64,000 bases of DNA from an uncultured Oscillospiraceae bacterium (lineage in GTDB: Bacteria > Bacillota > Clostridia > Oscillospirales > Oscillospiraceae). The first letter of the stretch is position 1. Each line of letters begins with the position of its first letter. The notes beneath the pieces were generated by a model, which was not told where the DNA came from, did not search any database, and saw only the letters and a list, made by a program, of their open reading frames with translations. The position numbers were made by a program, and so were the translations under genes. The DNA is taken from contig CAKTRJ010000001.1 in the NCBI GenBank assembly GCA_934597345.1, positions 1 to 64,000 of the forward strand, given 5' to 3'. Below are positions 48,944 through 57,401 of this stretch, in pieces.

Positions 48944-51280
48944 ATGGATGGCTTGCGTCAATTGTTTATCGACTCATTGAATCTGGCGGTGGCGGCCAGC
49001 TGGCTGATCGTGGTGATCCTGCTGCTGCGGCCCTTGCTGAAGAAGATGGCCCCCAAGTGGGTGCTGTGCGCCCTGTGGGCGCTGGTGGCGGTGCGGCTGG
49101 TGTGCCCGGTGATGCTGCACTCCGACGTGTCGGTCTACCGGCTGGCGGGTGACGCCGTGCAGTCCAGCGGACAGGTGACGTATTTCGAGGATACGGGCTT
49201 CTGCGGCGACGTCCGCTACCGGCCTGCCACGCTGCTGCCCGGCGTATCGGCGGCCCTGACCGCGGCCGCGCCCATCAGCAGCACAGCGGACGATGCCGCG
49301 CCGGAGACTTTCGTGGATACGGCGGCACGGCCCTCGATGCCATCCCGTTCCATTGACATGAACCTGCTGTCCATTGCGTGGGCTGTGGGCATCTATATCA
49401 TGGTGATGGCTGCGCTGGCGGGCTATCTGAGCCTGCGGAGCACGGTGGCGGCATCCATCCCGCTGGAGGGCAATGTGTACCTGTGCGACAACATCAAGTC
49501 GCCCTTCATTCTGGGCGTGTTCCGGCCCCGTATCTACCTGACCTCCGGCATGGACGAGGCGGCCCGGGACTGCGTGCTGCGGCACGAGAGAGCCCACCTG
49601 CGGCGGTGGGATCATGTGTGGAAGCCTCTGGGCTTTGGGCTGCTGGCGGTGTACTGGTATAATCCGCTGGTGTGGCTGGCGTATATCCTGTTCTGCCGGG
49701 ATATGGAGCTGGCCTGCGACGAGCGGGTGATCCGGGACATGGCGGCGGAGGAACGGGCCGCCTACTCTCAGGCGCTGCTAGATTGCAGTCAGGGCCGCCG
49801 TTGGGTGGCCGCCTGCCCCCTGGCCTTTGGCGAGGTGGGGGTCAAGACCCGGGTAAAGGCGGTGCTGTGGTATAAAAAGCCCGGCTTCTGGGTGTCGGTG
49901 GCGGCGGTGCTGGTGTGCATCGCGGTGGCGGTGTGCTTCCTGACCAACCCCAAGGGGGCGGCGAACGAGGAGCCCGACCTGTCTTTTGCAAACTACCAGA
50001 ACGTGGCGACGCTGGCCTATCAGATGGGCGCTGTGACCGTGACCCAAGCCGACGGCACCGTTACCGCCATATCCGGCCCGGTGTTGGGCAAGCTGCTGGC
50101 AAATGCCGACTGGACGTATCAGGCGGCGGGCGAACCGAACGACGGCTCGGACAATACATATTATCTGAAGGTGCAGGTGGACGACAACACGGTGGTCCGT
50201 TTTTACGACGGAGTACCCATGGAGGGTGTGAAGATCACCGCCGGTGATGAGATCCGCTGGTACTACATGGGTGAAATGCACAATATTGATGTGCTTCAGG
50301 CGCTGACGCAGACCGACTATCTGCTGCGGGAATTGGCGGAGCAGGCGGATGGACTGGATACCTTCGATATGAGCTGGGTGGAGGGCGATATACTGTACCC
50401 GGACGACGACATCCCCGGTCCGGTGCTGTCCCGCTTCCTGCGGTCGCTGGATTGGCAGCCTATGGAGGATATAACAACCGAGATATTCAATCGGTCGGGC
50501 TATCAGGAAGTGGCTCAGTTGGTGCTGGGCGACAGCACAATGCATTTTTACGGTCTGCCGGATGGGGCGGACGAGGTCGTTGTGATCCACAGCGGCGGTA
50601 CAGACTACTTCTACACCGTTTTGAACGGCTTCCGCGGTTGGCTGACGGGCGACGGCCGCTATCTGGGCCAGACAGACCAACAACCGGAGACCTATACCTT
50701 CGGTTCCTATGAGCAGGACGGCGACGCCGCCAACGGCAAGGAGCCCATCCAGTGGCTGGTGCTGGATCGTGACGGCGACAAGGTGCTGCTGCTCAGCAAG
50801 TACGCCCTGGACTATCAGTCCTTCATGCCATTCTACGAACCGGTGACGGGGCCCTTCACTTGGGAGAACAGCTCCCTCCGCCGGTGGCTCAACAGCACGT
50901 TCCTCAACGCCGCGTTTAACAGCAGCGAGCGGCAGCGGCTGCTGACCACCACGGTCATCACCTCGCCCGGCAGTCTCCATCGGGAGAACGGCCCCGTCAC
51001 CACCGAGGATCGGGTGTTCCTGCTGAGCAATACGGAGGTGTATGCCTACTTTGCCAATGAGGCTGCCACCGCCGCCGAATATACCGCCTATGCCCTGTCA
51101 GAGAATCCCTGGGCCGGAAATGCTACTGCACCCGGCGCGGTGGATTGGTGGCTGCGTACCACCGACGGCTACGACCATCCCGACAGCGTTCGCCCCAGCG
51201 GCCGTGTGGGCGAGGGAACGCGCGCCTATGAGGGCGAATATGTCCGCCCCGCCATCTGGGTCACCATGCCGGAAGGATAA
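48944..51280 (+). CDS. M56 sensor protease (BlaR1-like) fused to a DUF6273 domain, module 1
   Basis: A 778-residue membrane protein. Residues 1-320 are the BlaR1/MecR1 unit: four membrane helices, with zinc motif HERAH (214-218) and the FCRDMELACDERV segment (about 250-263) typical of M56. After the last helix (about 313-330) the outer part is not a penicillin-binding domain. It has a beta-rich region (about 345-585) and a C-terminal DUF6273 domain (about 605-775: IQWLVLDRDGDKVLLLSKYAL, SLRRWLN, RVFLLSNTEVYAYF, WWLRTT, VRPAIWV). Signal sensing should activate the protease and inactivate the partner repressor. No beta-lactamase gene is nearby. Confidence 0.88.
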   Translation: MDGLRQLFIDSLNLAVAASWLIVVILLLRPLLKKMAPKWVLCALWALVAVRLVCPVMLHSDVSVYRLAGDAVQSSGQVTYFEDTGFCGDVRYRPATLLPGVSAALTAAAPISSTADDAAPETFVDTAARPSMPSRSIDMNLLSIAWAVGIYIMVMAALAGYLSLRSTVAASIPLEGNVYLCDNIKSPFILGVFRPRIYLTSGMDEAARDCVLRHERAHLRRWDHVWKPLGFGLLAVYWYNPLVWLAYILFCRDMELACDERVIRDMAAEERAAYSQALLDCSQGRRWVAACPLAFGEVGVKTRVKAVLWYKKPGFWVSVAAVLVCIAVAVCFLTNPKGAANEEPDLSFANYQNVATLAYQMGAVTVTQADGTVTAISGPVLGKLLANADWTYQAAGEPNDGSDNTYYLKVQVDDNTVVRFYDGVPMEGVKITAGDEIRWYYMGEMHNIDVLQALTQTDYLLRELAEQADGLDTFDMSWVEGDILYPDDDIPGPVLSRFLRSLDWQPMEDITTEIFNRSGYQEVAQLVLGDSTMHFYGLPDGADEVVVIHSGGTDYFYTVLNGFRGWLTGDGRYLGQTDQQPETYTFGSYEQDGDAANGKEPIQWLVLDRDGDKVLLLSKYALDYQSFMPFYEPVTGPFTWENSSLRRWLNSTFLNAAFNSSERQRLLTTTVITSPGSLHRENGPVTTEDRVFLLSNTEVYAYFANEAATAAEYTAYALSENPWAGNATAPGAVDWWLRTTDGYDHPDSVRPSGRVGEGTRAYEGEYVRPAIWVTMPEG

Positions 51281-51285
51281 ACCTA

Positions 51286-51326
51286 TGTCATTCCGGGGAG
51301 GGCGAAGCCCTGACGTGGGAATCCGC
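51286..51326. repeat. Partial family D repeat
   Basis: TGTCATTCCGGGGAGGGCGA and TGACGTGGGAATCCG match the outer part of the family D elements at 27177 and 36716. It lies between the two sensor modules. Confidence 0.55.
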
Positions 51327-51378
51327 ACCTTACTGCGACAGAGAAAACGGTTTCTGGAAAAGAAGCCGTTTTTTCTCT

Positions 51379-51432
51379 TGACAAGACAGACTACATGGTG
51401 TAGTCTAAAAGAAAGACTACACCATGTAGTCG
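51379..51432 (+). promoter_or_regulatory. Promoter and twin BlaI-type operators, module 2
   Basis: TTGACA (51379-51384), 17 bases, TAGTCT (51402-51407). Operator 1, GACTACATGGTGTAGTC (51390-51406), fills the spacer; operator 2, GACTACACCATGTAGTC (51416-51432), lies 26 bases on. Both fit the TACA-N-TGTA core of BlaI/MecI sites and differ from the module 1 palindrome. Confidence 0.88.
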
Positions 51433-51450
51433 CATAAGGAGGGATGCAGG

Positions 51451-51813
51451 ATGACGGAATTGCAGATGGGTGTGGTGGAATCGAAGTTCGCCGATATCAT
51501 CTGGCGCACCGCGCCGGTCACGTCCTCCCAGTTGGTGAAGCTGGGGGAGGCGGAGCTGGGCTGGAAGCGCACCACCGTACACACGGTGCTGCGGCGGCTG
51601 TGTGACAAGGGACTGTTTCAGAACGACGGTGGCCTTGTAACGGTGAAAATGAGCCGGGAGGACTTTTACGCCCGCCAGAGCCGCCAGTATGTGGCCGACA
51701 GCTTTCACGGGTCGCTGCCCGCATTTATCGCGGCCTTTACCCAGGGCCGGAAGCTGACGGAGGAGGAACGGGATGAGATCCGCCGCATGATCGACGAAGC
51801 AGGGGAGGGCTGA
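51451..51813 (+). CDS. BlaI/MecI/CopY-family repressor, module 2
   Basis: A 120-residue paralogue of the module 1 repressor, with the same winged-helix (LGWKRTTVHTVLRRLCDKGLF) and dimerisation (FIAAFTQGRKLTEEERDEIRRMI) segments. The recognition helix differs (RTTVHTVLRR versus KPTTYTVLRK), matching the different operators. AAGGAGGG precedes ATG 51451. Its gene lies 2 bases before the second sensor protease gene. Confidence 0.9.
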   Translation: MTELQMGVVESKFADIIWRTAPVTSSQLVKLGEAELGWKRTTVHTVLRRLCDKGLFQNDGGLVTVKMSREDFYARQSRQYVADSFHGSLPAFIAAFTQGRKLTEEERDEIRRMIDEAGEG

Positions 51814-51815
51814 CC

Positions 51816-54800
51816 ATGAACGAGGTCTTTGTGAAGCTGGCCAATATGAGCGTGGCCGCCGGATGGCTGATCCTGGTGGTGCTGGTGCTGCGGCTGGCGT
51901 TGAAAAAAGCGCCCCGGTGGATCACCTGCCTGCTGTGGGCGCTGGTGGCGGTGCGGCTGGTCTGCCCTGTCAGCCTGCAGTCGCCGGTGTCGGCCTATCA
52001 GGTGGCCACTCCGGCCGCCGTGCAGGATTCCGGCGGGGTGGAGTATTTCCAGTATGTTCACGCCAGCGGCGACAAGCCTTCTATCCAGCTGGATGTGGAG
52101 ACCATCCGTCCGGCGGAGATCACCCCGGCGCAGCAGGAGACGGCGGCGGACACGGCCCATACCGTCACCCGCTATCTGCCGCCATATGTGACCATCTGGC
52201 TGGCGGTGGGCGGCGCGCTGCTGCTGTATGGCCTTGCCAGCACGCTGCGCCTGCGGTATCGTGTGCGGGAGGGCATGCGCCTGCGGGAGAATATCTGGCT
52301 GTGCGACGCGGTGACGTCGCCCTTCCTGCTGGGCATCCTGCGGCCCCGCATCTATCTGCCCAGCGGCATGGACGAGGGGCAGATGGACTATGTGCTGGCC
52401 CATGAGCATGCCCATCTCCAGCGGGGCGACCATATCTGGAAGCCGCTGGGCTATCTGCTGCTGGCGGTCCACTGGTTCAACCCGCTGGTATGGGTGGCCT
52501 ACTGGCTGTTCTGCCGGGATATCGAGACCGCCTGCGACGAGCGGGTGGTGCGCAGCCTGAGCGTTGAGGACAAGAAAGCCTATTCCAATGCGCTGCTGTC
52601 GTGCAGTCAGGGCCGCCGCATGGTGCTGGCCTGCCCGGTGGCCTTTGGCGAAGAGGGGGTAAAGGGCCGTATCAAGGCGGTCCTGAACTATAAAAAGCCC
52701 GCGTTCTGGGTGATCGCCGCGGCGGTCATCGCCTGCATCGTGGTGGCGGTCTGCTTCCTGACCGACCCTGTGGGCAAGACCGGACGGGGTACATTGACCT
52801 TTGTGGCGAAGGACAGCGTCGCCTGCGACTGGCGGGCGGACTTCACCGTGGAGACAAAGGACGCGGCGCTGGACGCCAATATCTATGCCGAGGTGTGGCG
52901 CGACGGCCAGTGCCGCACTACACAGCTTTGGCAGATGAGCCGCTATACCAATGAACTGAGCGTGCAGATGGTGCAGCCCGAGCGTAATTTGCAGACGCTG
53001 CCCATGTTCCAGCTGTGGGTGTTCAGCGATGTATACGGGGCCTATGGCGAGCTGTCGGACGGCCTGAAGGAAATGCCGAAGGATACCACTGTTGCCGCCT
53101 ATACCGACGGCGAGAAGCGGCAGGTGGCGGCGGGGGATGACATCGTGCTGATGGCCATGGCCGCGGACTTCGGCGGCGGCCTGCCCCAGTTCGACTGCCG
53201 CAAGCTGGAGAAGCAGCCCTCTATTGCCCGGGACGCCGACTATATGATCGTGGTGCGGGCGGCCTTTGCCGCCAGCGACACCACGCCCGACGAGAACATT
53301 CTGGGCCAGGATACCGACAGTGCCCACGAGTACCTGCTGCCCTCCATGGAGTGGCCGATTAAGGTGGATATCGTGGGAGTCGAGGATCCCGGCAGCGTGA
53401 CCCAGGACTTTGACAGATTTATCCGGGATAACCGGTGGGTCATGCATCCTGCCGGGGAGGCGGCGGAGCCGGAGCTGCACGGCTCGTATATCGTGCTTTA
53501 CGGCCTTTACGCCGATAAACTGTATATCGACTCCGCCGCGGATCATATGCTGTGGGTGACGCAGAAGCCGGGAATGGCGTCCGCCTATACCAGCAGTATG
53601 ACCGGCAGCGAGATGGTGAAGGCCCTGAGCGGCTGGGCATGGCAGATGAAGAAGGATATTGCCCGATCCGGGGAGACCATCCCGGATGCGGCGACCTTCT
53701 ATGAACGGTTTCCGGACGGCGGCTTCCGCTGGGATATGTATGACGATGATAAGATGGCGCTGATAGACCTGCTGCGGCGCGACGTGCAGAGCGGTGATCT
53801 GACGGAGGAGCGGTGCCGTACCCTGCTGCTGAACACCGCGAAGCTGGACGGCGCTTATGCCGAGGGCTACGCCGCGGTGCTGACGGAGGCCTATCGGAAG
53901 GACGAGGCGGCCTATATGCAGGCATGGCGCGGCCTGACCTATCAGCAGCAGTCTGCCGTACCGGCGGATCTGGACGACGTACTGCCCCAGGCTCTGGACG
54001 TCCGCTGGTCCTATGACAGCAGCGCCCTGTCCTGCCCCTATATGACCGTCAATGGCGGCGGCACCGTGTTCTATATGGAGATCCCCGACCAGCTGGCGGC
54101 CCGCATCGAGCAGCGTGTGGTGGAGAACGTGACCCTGGGCGGCTTTGAGACGCCTGCCGACACCCACGGCTGGGGCAGCGACATTGTCTCCTGGACGGCG
54201 GAAAGCCCGGAGGTGCATCTGCGGTTCAGCCGGGAGGATTACAAAGATTTTTACAGCCTGTGTCGGGGCGATGGCGGCGTGTGGGGTCTCAGCACCAGCG
54301 ACAATGTGGTGCAGGCGGATGCCGAGGTACGGGAGCTGCTGGCCATGATCCGGAGCCTGACCGGCTGGGAGACAAAGAACGGGCGGGAAGCCCTCTCCGG
54401 CCTGACGTCGGCGGAGCTGATCTACAACGGTGAGACGCTGTATACCGTCAGCGACGCCGACCATATGGCGCGGCTTGAGAACCTGCTGCAAAATGGAACG
54501 CAGTGCAGCTATGCCGCCAAAACGCCGCCGGAATGTGTCCAGCTGCGCCTGACGCGCAGCGACGGCACGACCTTCTCAGTGCTGGCGGCGCCGGATACAC
54601 CCCACATCTACCTGCCGCCCTTCTACTACTACCGCTATAACGACTATGAATCCACCGGCACTCAGCCGCTGCTGGATGCACTGGGGTTGAGCGCGTGGCC
54701 CGATGAGGTGATGAGCGGGGACTGCGGCCCATGGCTGACGGCGCTGCAAAACGAGCTGACCCCCATGCCCCAGACGGGACAGAGCGGCGGCGCGTCCCTG

Positions 54801-55361
54801 GCCTTCCCCCTGACGGAGCAGGCGGTGACGGACGCGGTCAACGCCGTGGGCCTGCCCCTGACCGTTGCGGCCGACGAGACCCAATCCTATGCCGAGGGTC
54901 ATATCGTGTATACCCTCCGCAACGGCGGGGAAGACATCTATCCGTGGTGCGCTGTCAGCAGCAGTGTCTATGACGGTGGCAAGCGGTATTTGCAGGTGAT
55001 ATATCTGCAAGCGGAAGGCGAGGATACCTCCTTCCGCTGCGAGGACTGGCAGAAGCCCATCACACTGGCCGGTATGCTCTGGGGCGGCTTTGACGACGAT
55101 GGTCAGCTCTACCGGCAGCTGTCCGCCCTGCCGCTCCCGGAGGATGCCACCAGCACCGGCTTCACTTGGCGGACCGATGTTAAGGGCGGCTTCTGCACCG
55201 TGGGCTACAGCGTCTCAGAGGTCCAGGGCGAGCCGATCCGGAAAAGTATCACCATTGGCTTCTATACCTCCGAGCAGGAGTACCTCCAGATGCGGAAGGA
55301 AGCCATGCAGCAGCGGGAGAAAACCATCATTGCCGCGCAGGAGCAGCTGAACGGAAATTGA
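51816..55361 (+). CDS. Giant M56 sensor protease (BlaR1-like), module 2
   Basis: A 1181-residue protein. Residues 1-310 are the M56 unit: four membrane helices, HEHAH (196-200) and FCRDIETACDERVV (about 232-245). After a last helix (about 293-312) comes an outer region of about 870 residues, far longer than the sensor part of BlaR1 (about 250). It shows several unrelated-looking beta-rich blocks and no DUF6273 domain or SxxK penicillin site. Possible units lie at about 320-540, 540-760 and 760-1165, ending in a Gln/Glu-rich helix. Ligand unknown. GGAGGG precedes ATG 51816; a small membrane-protein gene follows. Confidence 0.85.
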   Translation: MNEVFVKLANMSVAAGWLILVVLVLRLALKKAPRWITCLLWALVAVRLVCPVSLQSPVSAYQVATPAAVQDSGGVEYFQYVHASGDKPSIQLDVETIRPAEITPAQQETAADTAHTVTRYLPPYVTIWLAVGGALLLYGLASTLRLRYRVREGMRLRENIWLCDAVTSPFLLGILRPRIYLPSGMDEGQMDYVLAHEHAHLQRGDHIWKPLGYLLLAVHWFNPLVWVAYWLFCRDIETACDERVVRSLSVEDKKAYSNALLSCSQGRRMVLACPVAFGEEGVKGRIKAVLNYKKPAFWVIAAAVIACIVVAVCFLTDPVGKTGRGTLTFVAKDSVACDWRADFTVETKDAALDANIYAEVWRDGQCRTTQLWQMSRYTNELSVQMVQPERNLQTLPMFQLWVFSDVYGAYGELSDGLKEMPKDTTVAAYTDGEKRQVAAGDDIVLMAMAADFGGGLPQFDCRKLEKQPSIARDADYMIVVRAAFAASDTTPDENILGQDTDSAHEYLLPSMEWPIKVDIVGVEDPGSVTQDFDRFIRDNRWVMHPAGEAAEPELHGSYIVLYGLYADKLYIDSAADHMLWVTQKPGMASAYTSSMTGSEMVKALSGWAWQMKKDIARSGETIPDAATFYERFPDGGFRWDMYDDDKMALIDLLRRDVQSGDLTEERCRTLLLNTAKLDGAYAEGYAAVLTEAYRKDEAAYMQAWRGLTYQQQSAVPADLDDVLPQALDVRWSYDSSALSCPYMTVNGGGTVFYMEIPDQLAARIEQRVVENVTLGGFETPADTHGWGSDIVSWTAESPEVHLRFSREDYKDFYSLCRGDGGVWGLSTSDNVVQADAEVRELLAMIRSLTGWETKNGREALSGLTSAELIYNGETLYTVSDADHMARLENLLQNGTQCSYAAKTPPECVQLRLTRSDGTTFSVLAAPDTPHIYLPPFYYYRYNDYESTGTQPLLDALGLSAWPDEVMSGDCGPWLTALQNELTPMPQTGQSGGASLAFPLTEQAVTDAVNAVGLPLTVAADETQSYAEGHIVYTLRNGGEDIYPWCAVSSSVYDGGKRYLQVIYLQAEGEDTSFRCEDWQKPITLAGMLWGGFDDDGQLYRQLSALPLPEDATSTGFTWRTDVKGGFCTVGYSVSEVQGEPIRKSITIGFYTSEQEYLQMRKEAMQQREKTIIAAQEQLNGN

Positions 55362-55438
55362 GAGAAGGCGGGGGAGACCCCGCCTTCCGCGAAGGGATTG
55401 CGATGATATGTCGAATGACGACCGGAAAGGAGAAGCCT

Positions 55439-55924
55439 ATGAAAACCAAGACTGCCCTATGCCTGACGATCCTGGTGATGCTGGTGTGCGCCATGAATAT
55501 GACCATGGTCTGGCAGCTGACCCACATCAGGGAGAGCAGGACCGTGGAGTTGACGGCCACGGCGGCAAATGCTGATCAGGGTGCCGGAACTGTCTGCGTT
55601 ACAAAGCCGACCGGCACACTGTATGTGCCGGATGTGCTGAGGGACAGTATTTCTCCGGCGACCATGGCATCCCTGGTAGGCCAAAAGGTGTATTTCCGCA
55701 TGACGAATTCTGTGGCGCGGTCGTTTTCCGAAGATGGGATGGGGGCCATCGTGGCCCTGCGCACCGACACGCAGGACATTTTCACGCTGGACGACTATAA
55801 CCGTGCCATGCAGGCGGATAATGCCCAGGGCTGGCCGGTATGGTTCATGATCGAAGGCGCCCTTCTGGCGCTGTTGCTCTATTTTGCGTGGAAGCTGCGG
55901 AAGGAGAAAACGGCCGCCGGGTAA
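55439..55924 (+). CDS. Unknown exported membrane protein after the sensor gene
   Basis: A 161-residue protein with an N-terminal helix (about 5-27; LCLTILVMLVCAMNMTMVWQL), an outer domain of about 100 residues with a TVCVTKPTGTLYVPDVL stretch, and a C-terminal helix (about 132-150; WFMIEGALLALLLYFAW) with a basic tail. It is not a family I recognise. It lies 77 bases after the 1181-residue sensor in the same direction and may be the regulated product of module 2, or an accessory subunit. AAAGGAG precedes ATG 55439. Confidence 0.65.
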   Translation: MKTKTALCLTILVMLVCAMNMTMVWQLTHIRESRTVELTATAANADQGAGTVCVTKPTGTLYVPDVLRDSISPATMASLVGQKVYFRMTNSVARSFSEDGMGAIVALRTDTQDIFTLDDYNRAMQADNAQGWPVWFMIEGALLALLLYFAWKLRKEKTAAG

Positions 55925-55938
55925 TTTTTGTACCCCAC

Positions 55939-55966
55939 AAAGCCTCCCTCGTCAGAGGGAGGCTTT
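55939..55966 (+). terminator. Hairpin after module 2
   Basis: AAAGCCTCCCTC pairs with GAGGGAGGCTTT around GTCA. There is no T tract, so it may be a repeat fragment as much as a terminator. Confidence 0.5.
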
Positions 55967-56016
55967 GACGTCGTATGTCCCGCCGCAATTTTACAAAAAT
56001 TTTGCCGAAAAATGCC

Positions 56017-56045
56017 TTGACAATAAGTGAATAAACGTTTATTAT
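56017..56045 (+). promoter_or_regulatory. Promoter and operator of the tetR gene
   Basis: TTGACA (56017-56022), 17 bases, TATTAT (56040-56045). A perfect 12-base palindrome ATAAACGTTTAT (56031-56042) overlaps the -10, the probable autoregulatory site. The start codon is only 7 bases past the -10. Confidence 0.8.
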
Positions 56046-56051
56046 CAAAGC

Positions 56052-56633
56052 ATGAGAACGATAGATACAGAAAAACGGGATAAAGTGGTGCAGACCGTCC
56101 TCCAGATCACCATGGAGGAGGGGCTTGCCGCATTGTCCTTTGACAAGCTGGCGAAGCGGGCCGGCATCAGCACCGGTACCCCCTACGTGTACTATAAGGA
56201 CAAGACCGACATGCTCTCCCGCATCTACGCCCAGGTGTGGGCCGGCTTGCAGGAGGGCTTGCAGCAGGCCATCGACATAGGTCGTACCCCCGGTGAGAAG
56301 CTGTTTTTCGGTCTGCGCCAGTTGGCTGAGACCTTCCTGGCCCACCCGAAGGAGGCGCACTTTTTCCTTTCGGTGCTGAACGCGCCGGAGTTCGTCACGC
56401 AGGAGGTGCTGCGGGAGAACTGCCTGCCCTCGCCGTCGCTGATGGCGGTGTATCAGGAGACCATTGCCCGGCGGTTGATGAAGACCGATAACATCGCCTA
56501 CATCAATGCCATGCTGTTCGGGCCGCTGTTCCTGATCATGCAGCAGCACCGCCAGAGCGGGACGCCTGCTGTCATGAGCGAGGTGGAGCGTGTGCTGGAT
56601 CTTTCGGTGTCCGCCGTGCTGAAGATCCGATGA
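56052..56633 (+). CDS. TetR/AcrR-family regulator, probably leaderless
   Basis: A 193-residue TetR regulator. The helix-turn-helix lies at about residues 10-55 (VLQITMEEGLAALSFDKLAKRAGISTGTPYVYYKDKTDML); the rest is the all-helical ligand domain. ATG 56052 is where transcription should start (7 bases past the -10), and no ribosome binding site precedes it, so the mRNA seems leaderless. A later start would cut into the first helix. No transporter or enzyme gene is coupled to it; a bidirectional terminator follows. Ligand and targets are unknown. Confidence 0.88.
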   Translation: MRTIDTEKRDKVVQTVLQITMEEGLAALSFDKLAKRAGISTGTPYVYYKDKTDMLSRIYAQVWAGLQEGLQQAIDIGRTPGEKLFFGLRQLAETFLAHPKEAHFFLSVLNAPEFVTQEVLRENCLPSPSLMAVYQETIARRLMKTDNIAYINAMLFGPLFLIMQQHRQSGTPAVMSEVERVLDLSVSAVLKIR

Positions 56634-56676
56634 ATACAGGGTTTCCGATGATAATAAAATGATCATTCAGAAAAAA

Positions 56677-56719
56677 ATAACAGCAGGAGCGGGAGTGACC
56701 TCCCGCTCCTGCTGTTATT
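56677..56719. terminator. Bidirectional terminator
   Basis: A 20-bp stem (AATAACAGCAGGAGC... with its complement) around TGAC, with A/T tracts, between the tetR gene and the convergent holin-like gene. Confidence 0.85.
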
Positions 56720-56993
56720 CTTCGCTGCATTCGCCGTTGATACAGACCTGCTTCACCGTCTGGTCAAGACCGGTGGCGGCCAGACCACTGACAATGCCCA
56801 CCGCGGCGGCCGAGATCACGTCCCCGGCAGGAAAGTCCGGCATGACGAACAGACCGGCGATGCCCAGCACCGCGCCGGTGGCGGCGCAGATAATGGGGAT
56901 CCACTTGTTTCTGAGGGGCGAGGCCTTTACCAGAAGGCCCACCACATAGGCGATGGCCGTGATGGCGGCCACGCCCGCGATCCCAAGATCCAT
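56715..56993 (-). CDS. Holin-like small membrane protein
   Basis: A 92-residue protein with three hydrophobic segments (about 4-22, 33-52 and 58-76) and the signature VVGLLVKASPLRNKWIPIICAATGAVLG, which I associate with clostridial phage holins (Phage_holin_5_2 type). The acidic tail ends CINGECSEE. No endolysin or phage genes adjoin it, so it is either a prophage remnant or a domesticated holin. GAGGAG precedes ATG 56993 on the minus strand. Confidence 0.7.
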   Translation of the reverse strand: MDLGIAGVAAITAIAYVVGLLVKASPLRNKWIPIICAATGAVLGIAGLFVMPDFPAGDVISAAAVGIVSGLAATGLDQTVKQVCINGECSEE

Positions 56994-57165
56994 GGAGTTT
57001 CCTCCTCTCCGGCAGGCCAGCCATGATGCGCCTGCCTATCACATTATATGAATAATGACTGCGATATGCGGCTGCCTGATGGGAGCGATCAGCGGACGAA
57101 ATGGATTTGTGCAATGTCTACGAATCCGGGTGGGAAAATTCGGGAGAGATTGGAGAAGAAAAGGC

Positions 57166-57194
57166 TTGCATTTTGTCACAGGTGCCGCTATAAT
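57166..57194 (+). promoter_or_regulatory. Promoter of the 24-codon ORF
   Basis: TTGCAT (57166-57171), 17 bases, TATAAT (57189-57194). It is the only good promoter seen upstream of the permease gene at 57402. Confidence 0.75.
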
Positions 57195-57226
57195 AGTCAA
57201 GAAAATTTTGAGAGGGGGAACGCGCC

Positions 57227-57301
57227 ATGACCATCGTATGCAAGACCAAGTACAAAGCCGTTCCCGCTATTTTTGTTTCTATTATTGATATCGTTTTTTG
57301 A
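57227..57301 (+). CDS. 24-residue peptide, possible leader peptide or small membrane peptide
   Basis: GAGAGGGGGAA precedes ATG 57227; the ORF codes MTIVCKTKYKAVPAIFVSII plus DIVF and stops at the first base of a terminator stem. Its second half is hydrophobic and could enter the membrane. Promoter, ribosome binding site, ORF and terminator are tightly packed, as in leader-peptide attenuators or small toxic peptides. The permease gene starts 100 bases on with no other promoter seen, so terminator read-through may control it. Expression is unproven. Confidence 0.45.
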   Translation: MTIVCKTKYKAVPAIFVSIIDIVF

Positions 57302-57330
57302 CCGATGTTTTTCATCGGTCTTTTTTTTCG
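57301..57330 (+). terminator. Terminator or attenuator before the permease gene
   Basis: ACCGATG (57301-57307) pairs with CATCGGT (57313-57319) around TTTTT, followed by a run of T. It starts on the stop codon of the 24-codon ORF. Confidence 0.85.
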
Positions 57331-57401
57331 GCCTGCGGCCGCGAGGAATGTTTGGTAAATAAATTCACATACGAGACAAACGAAAGAGAGGAATCACGCC
57401 A

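Noticed and set aside
51705..54491. A 928-codon minus-strand open frame opposite the giant sensor gene
   Set aside because: Low-complexity shadow composition, no ribosome binding site, and the plus-strand gene has clear M56 motifs.
48497..55361. A beta-lactam resistance locus
   Set aside because: There is no beta-lactamase or PBP2a gene, and the sensor outer domains show no SxxK penicillin-binding motif.
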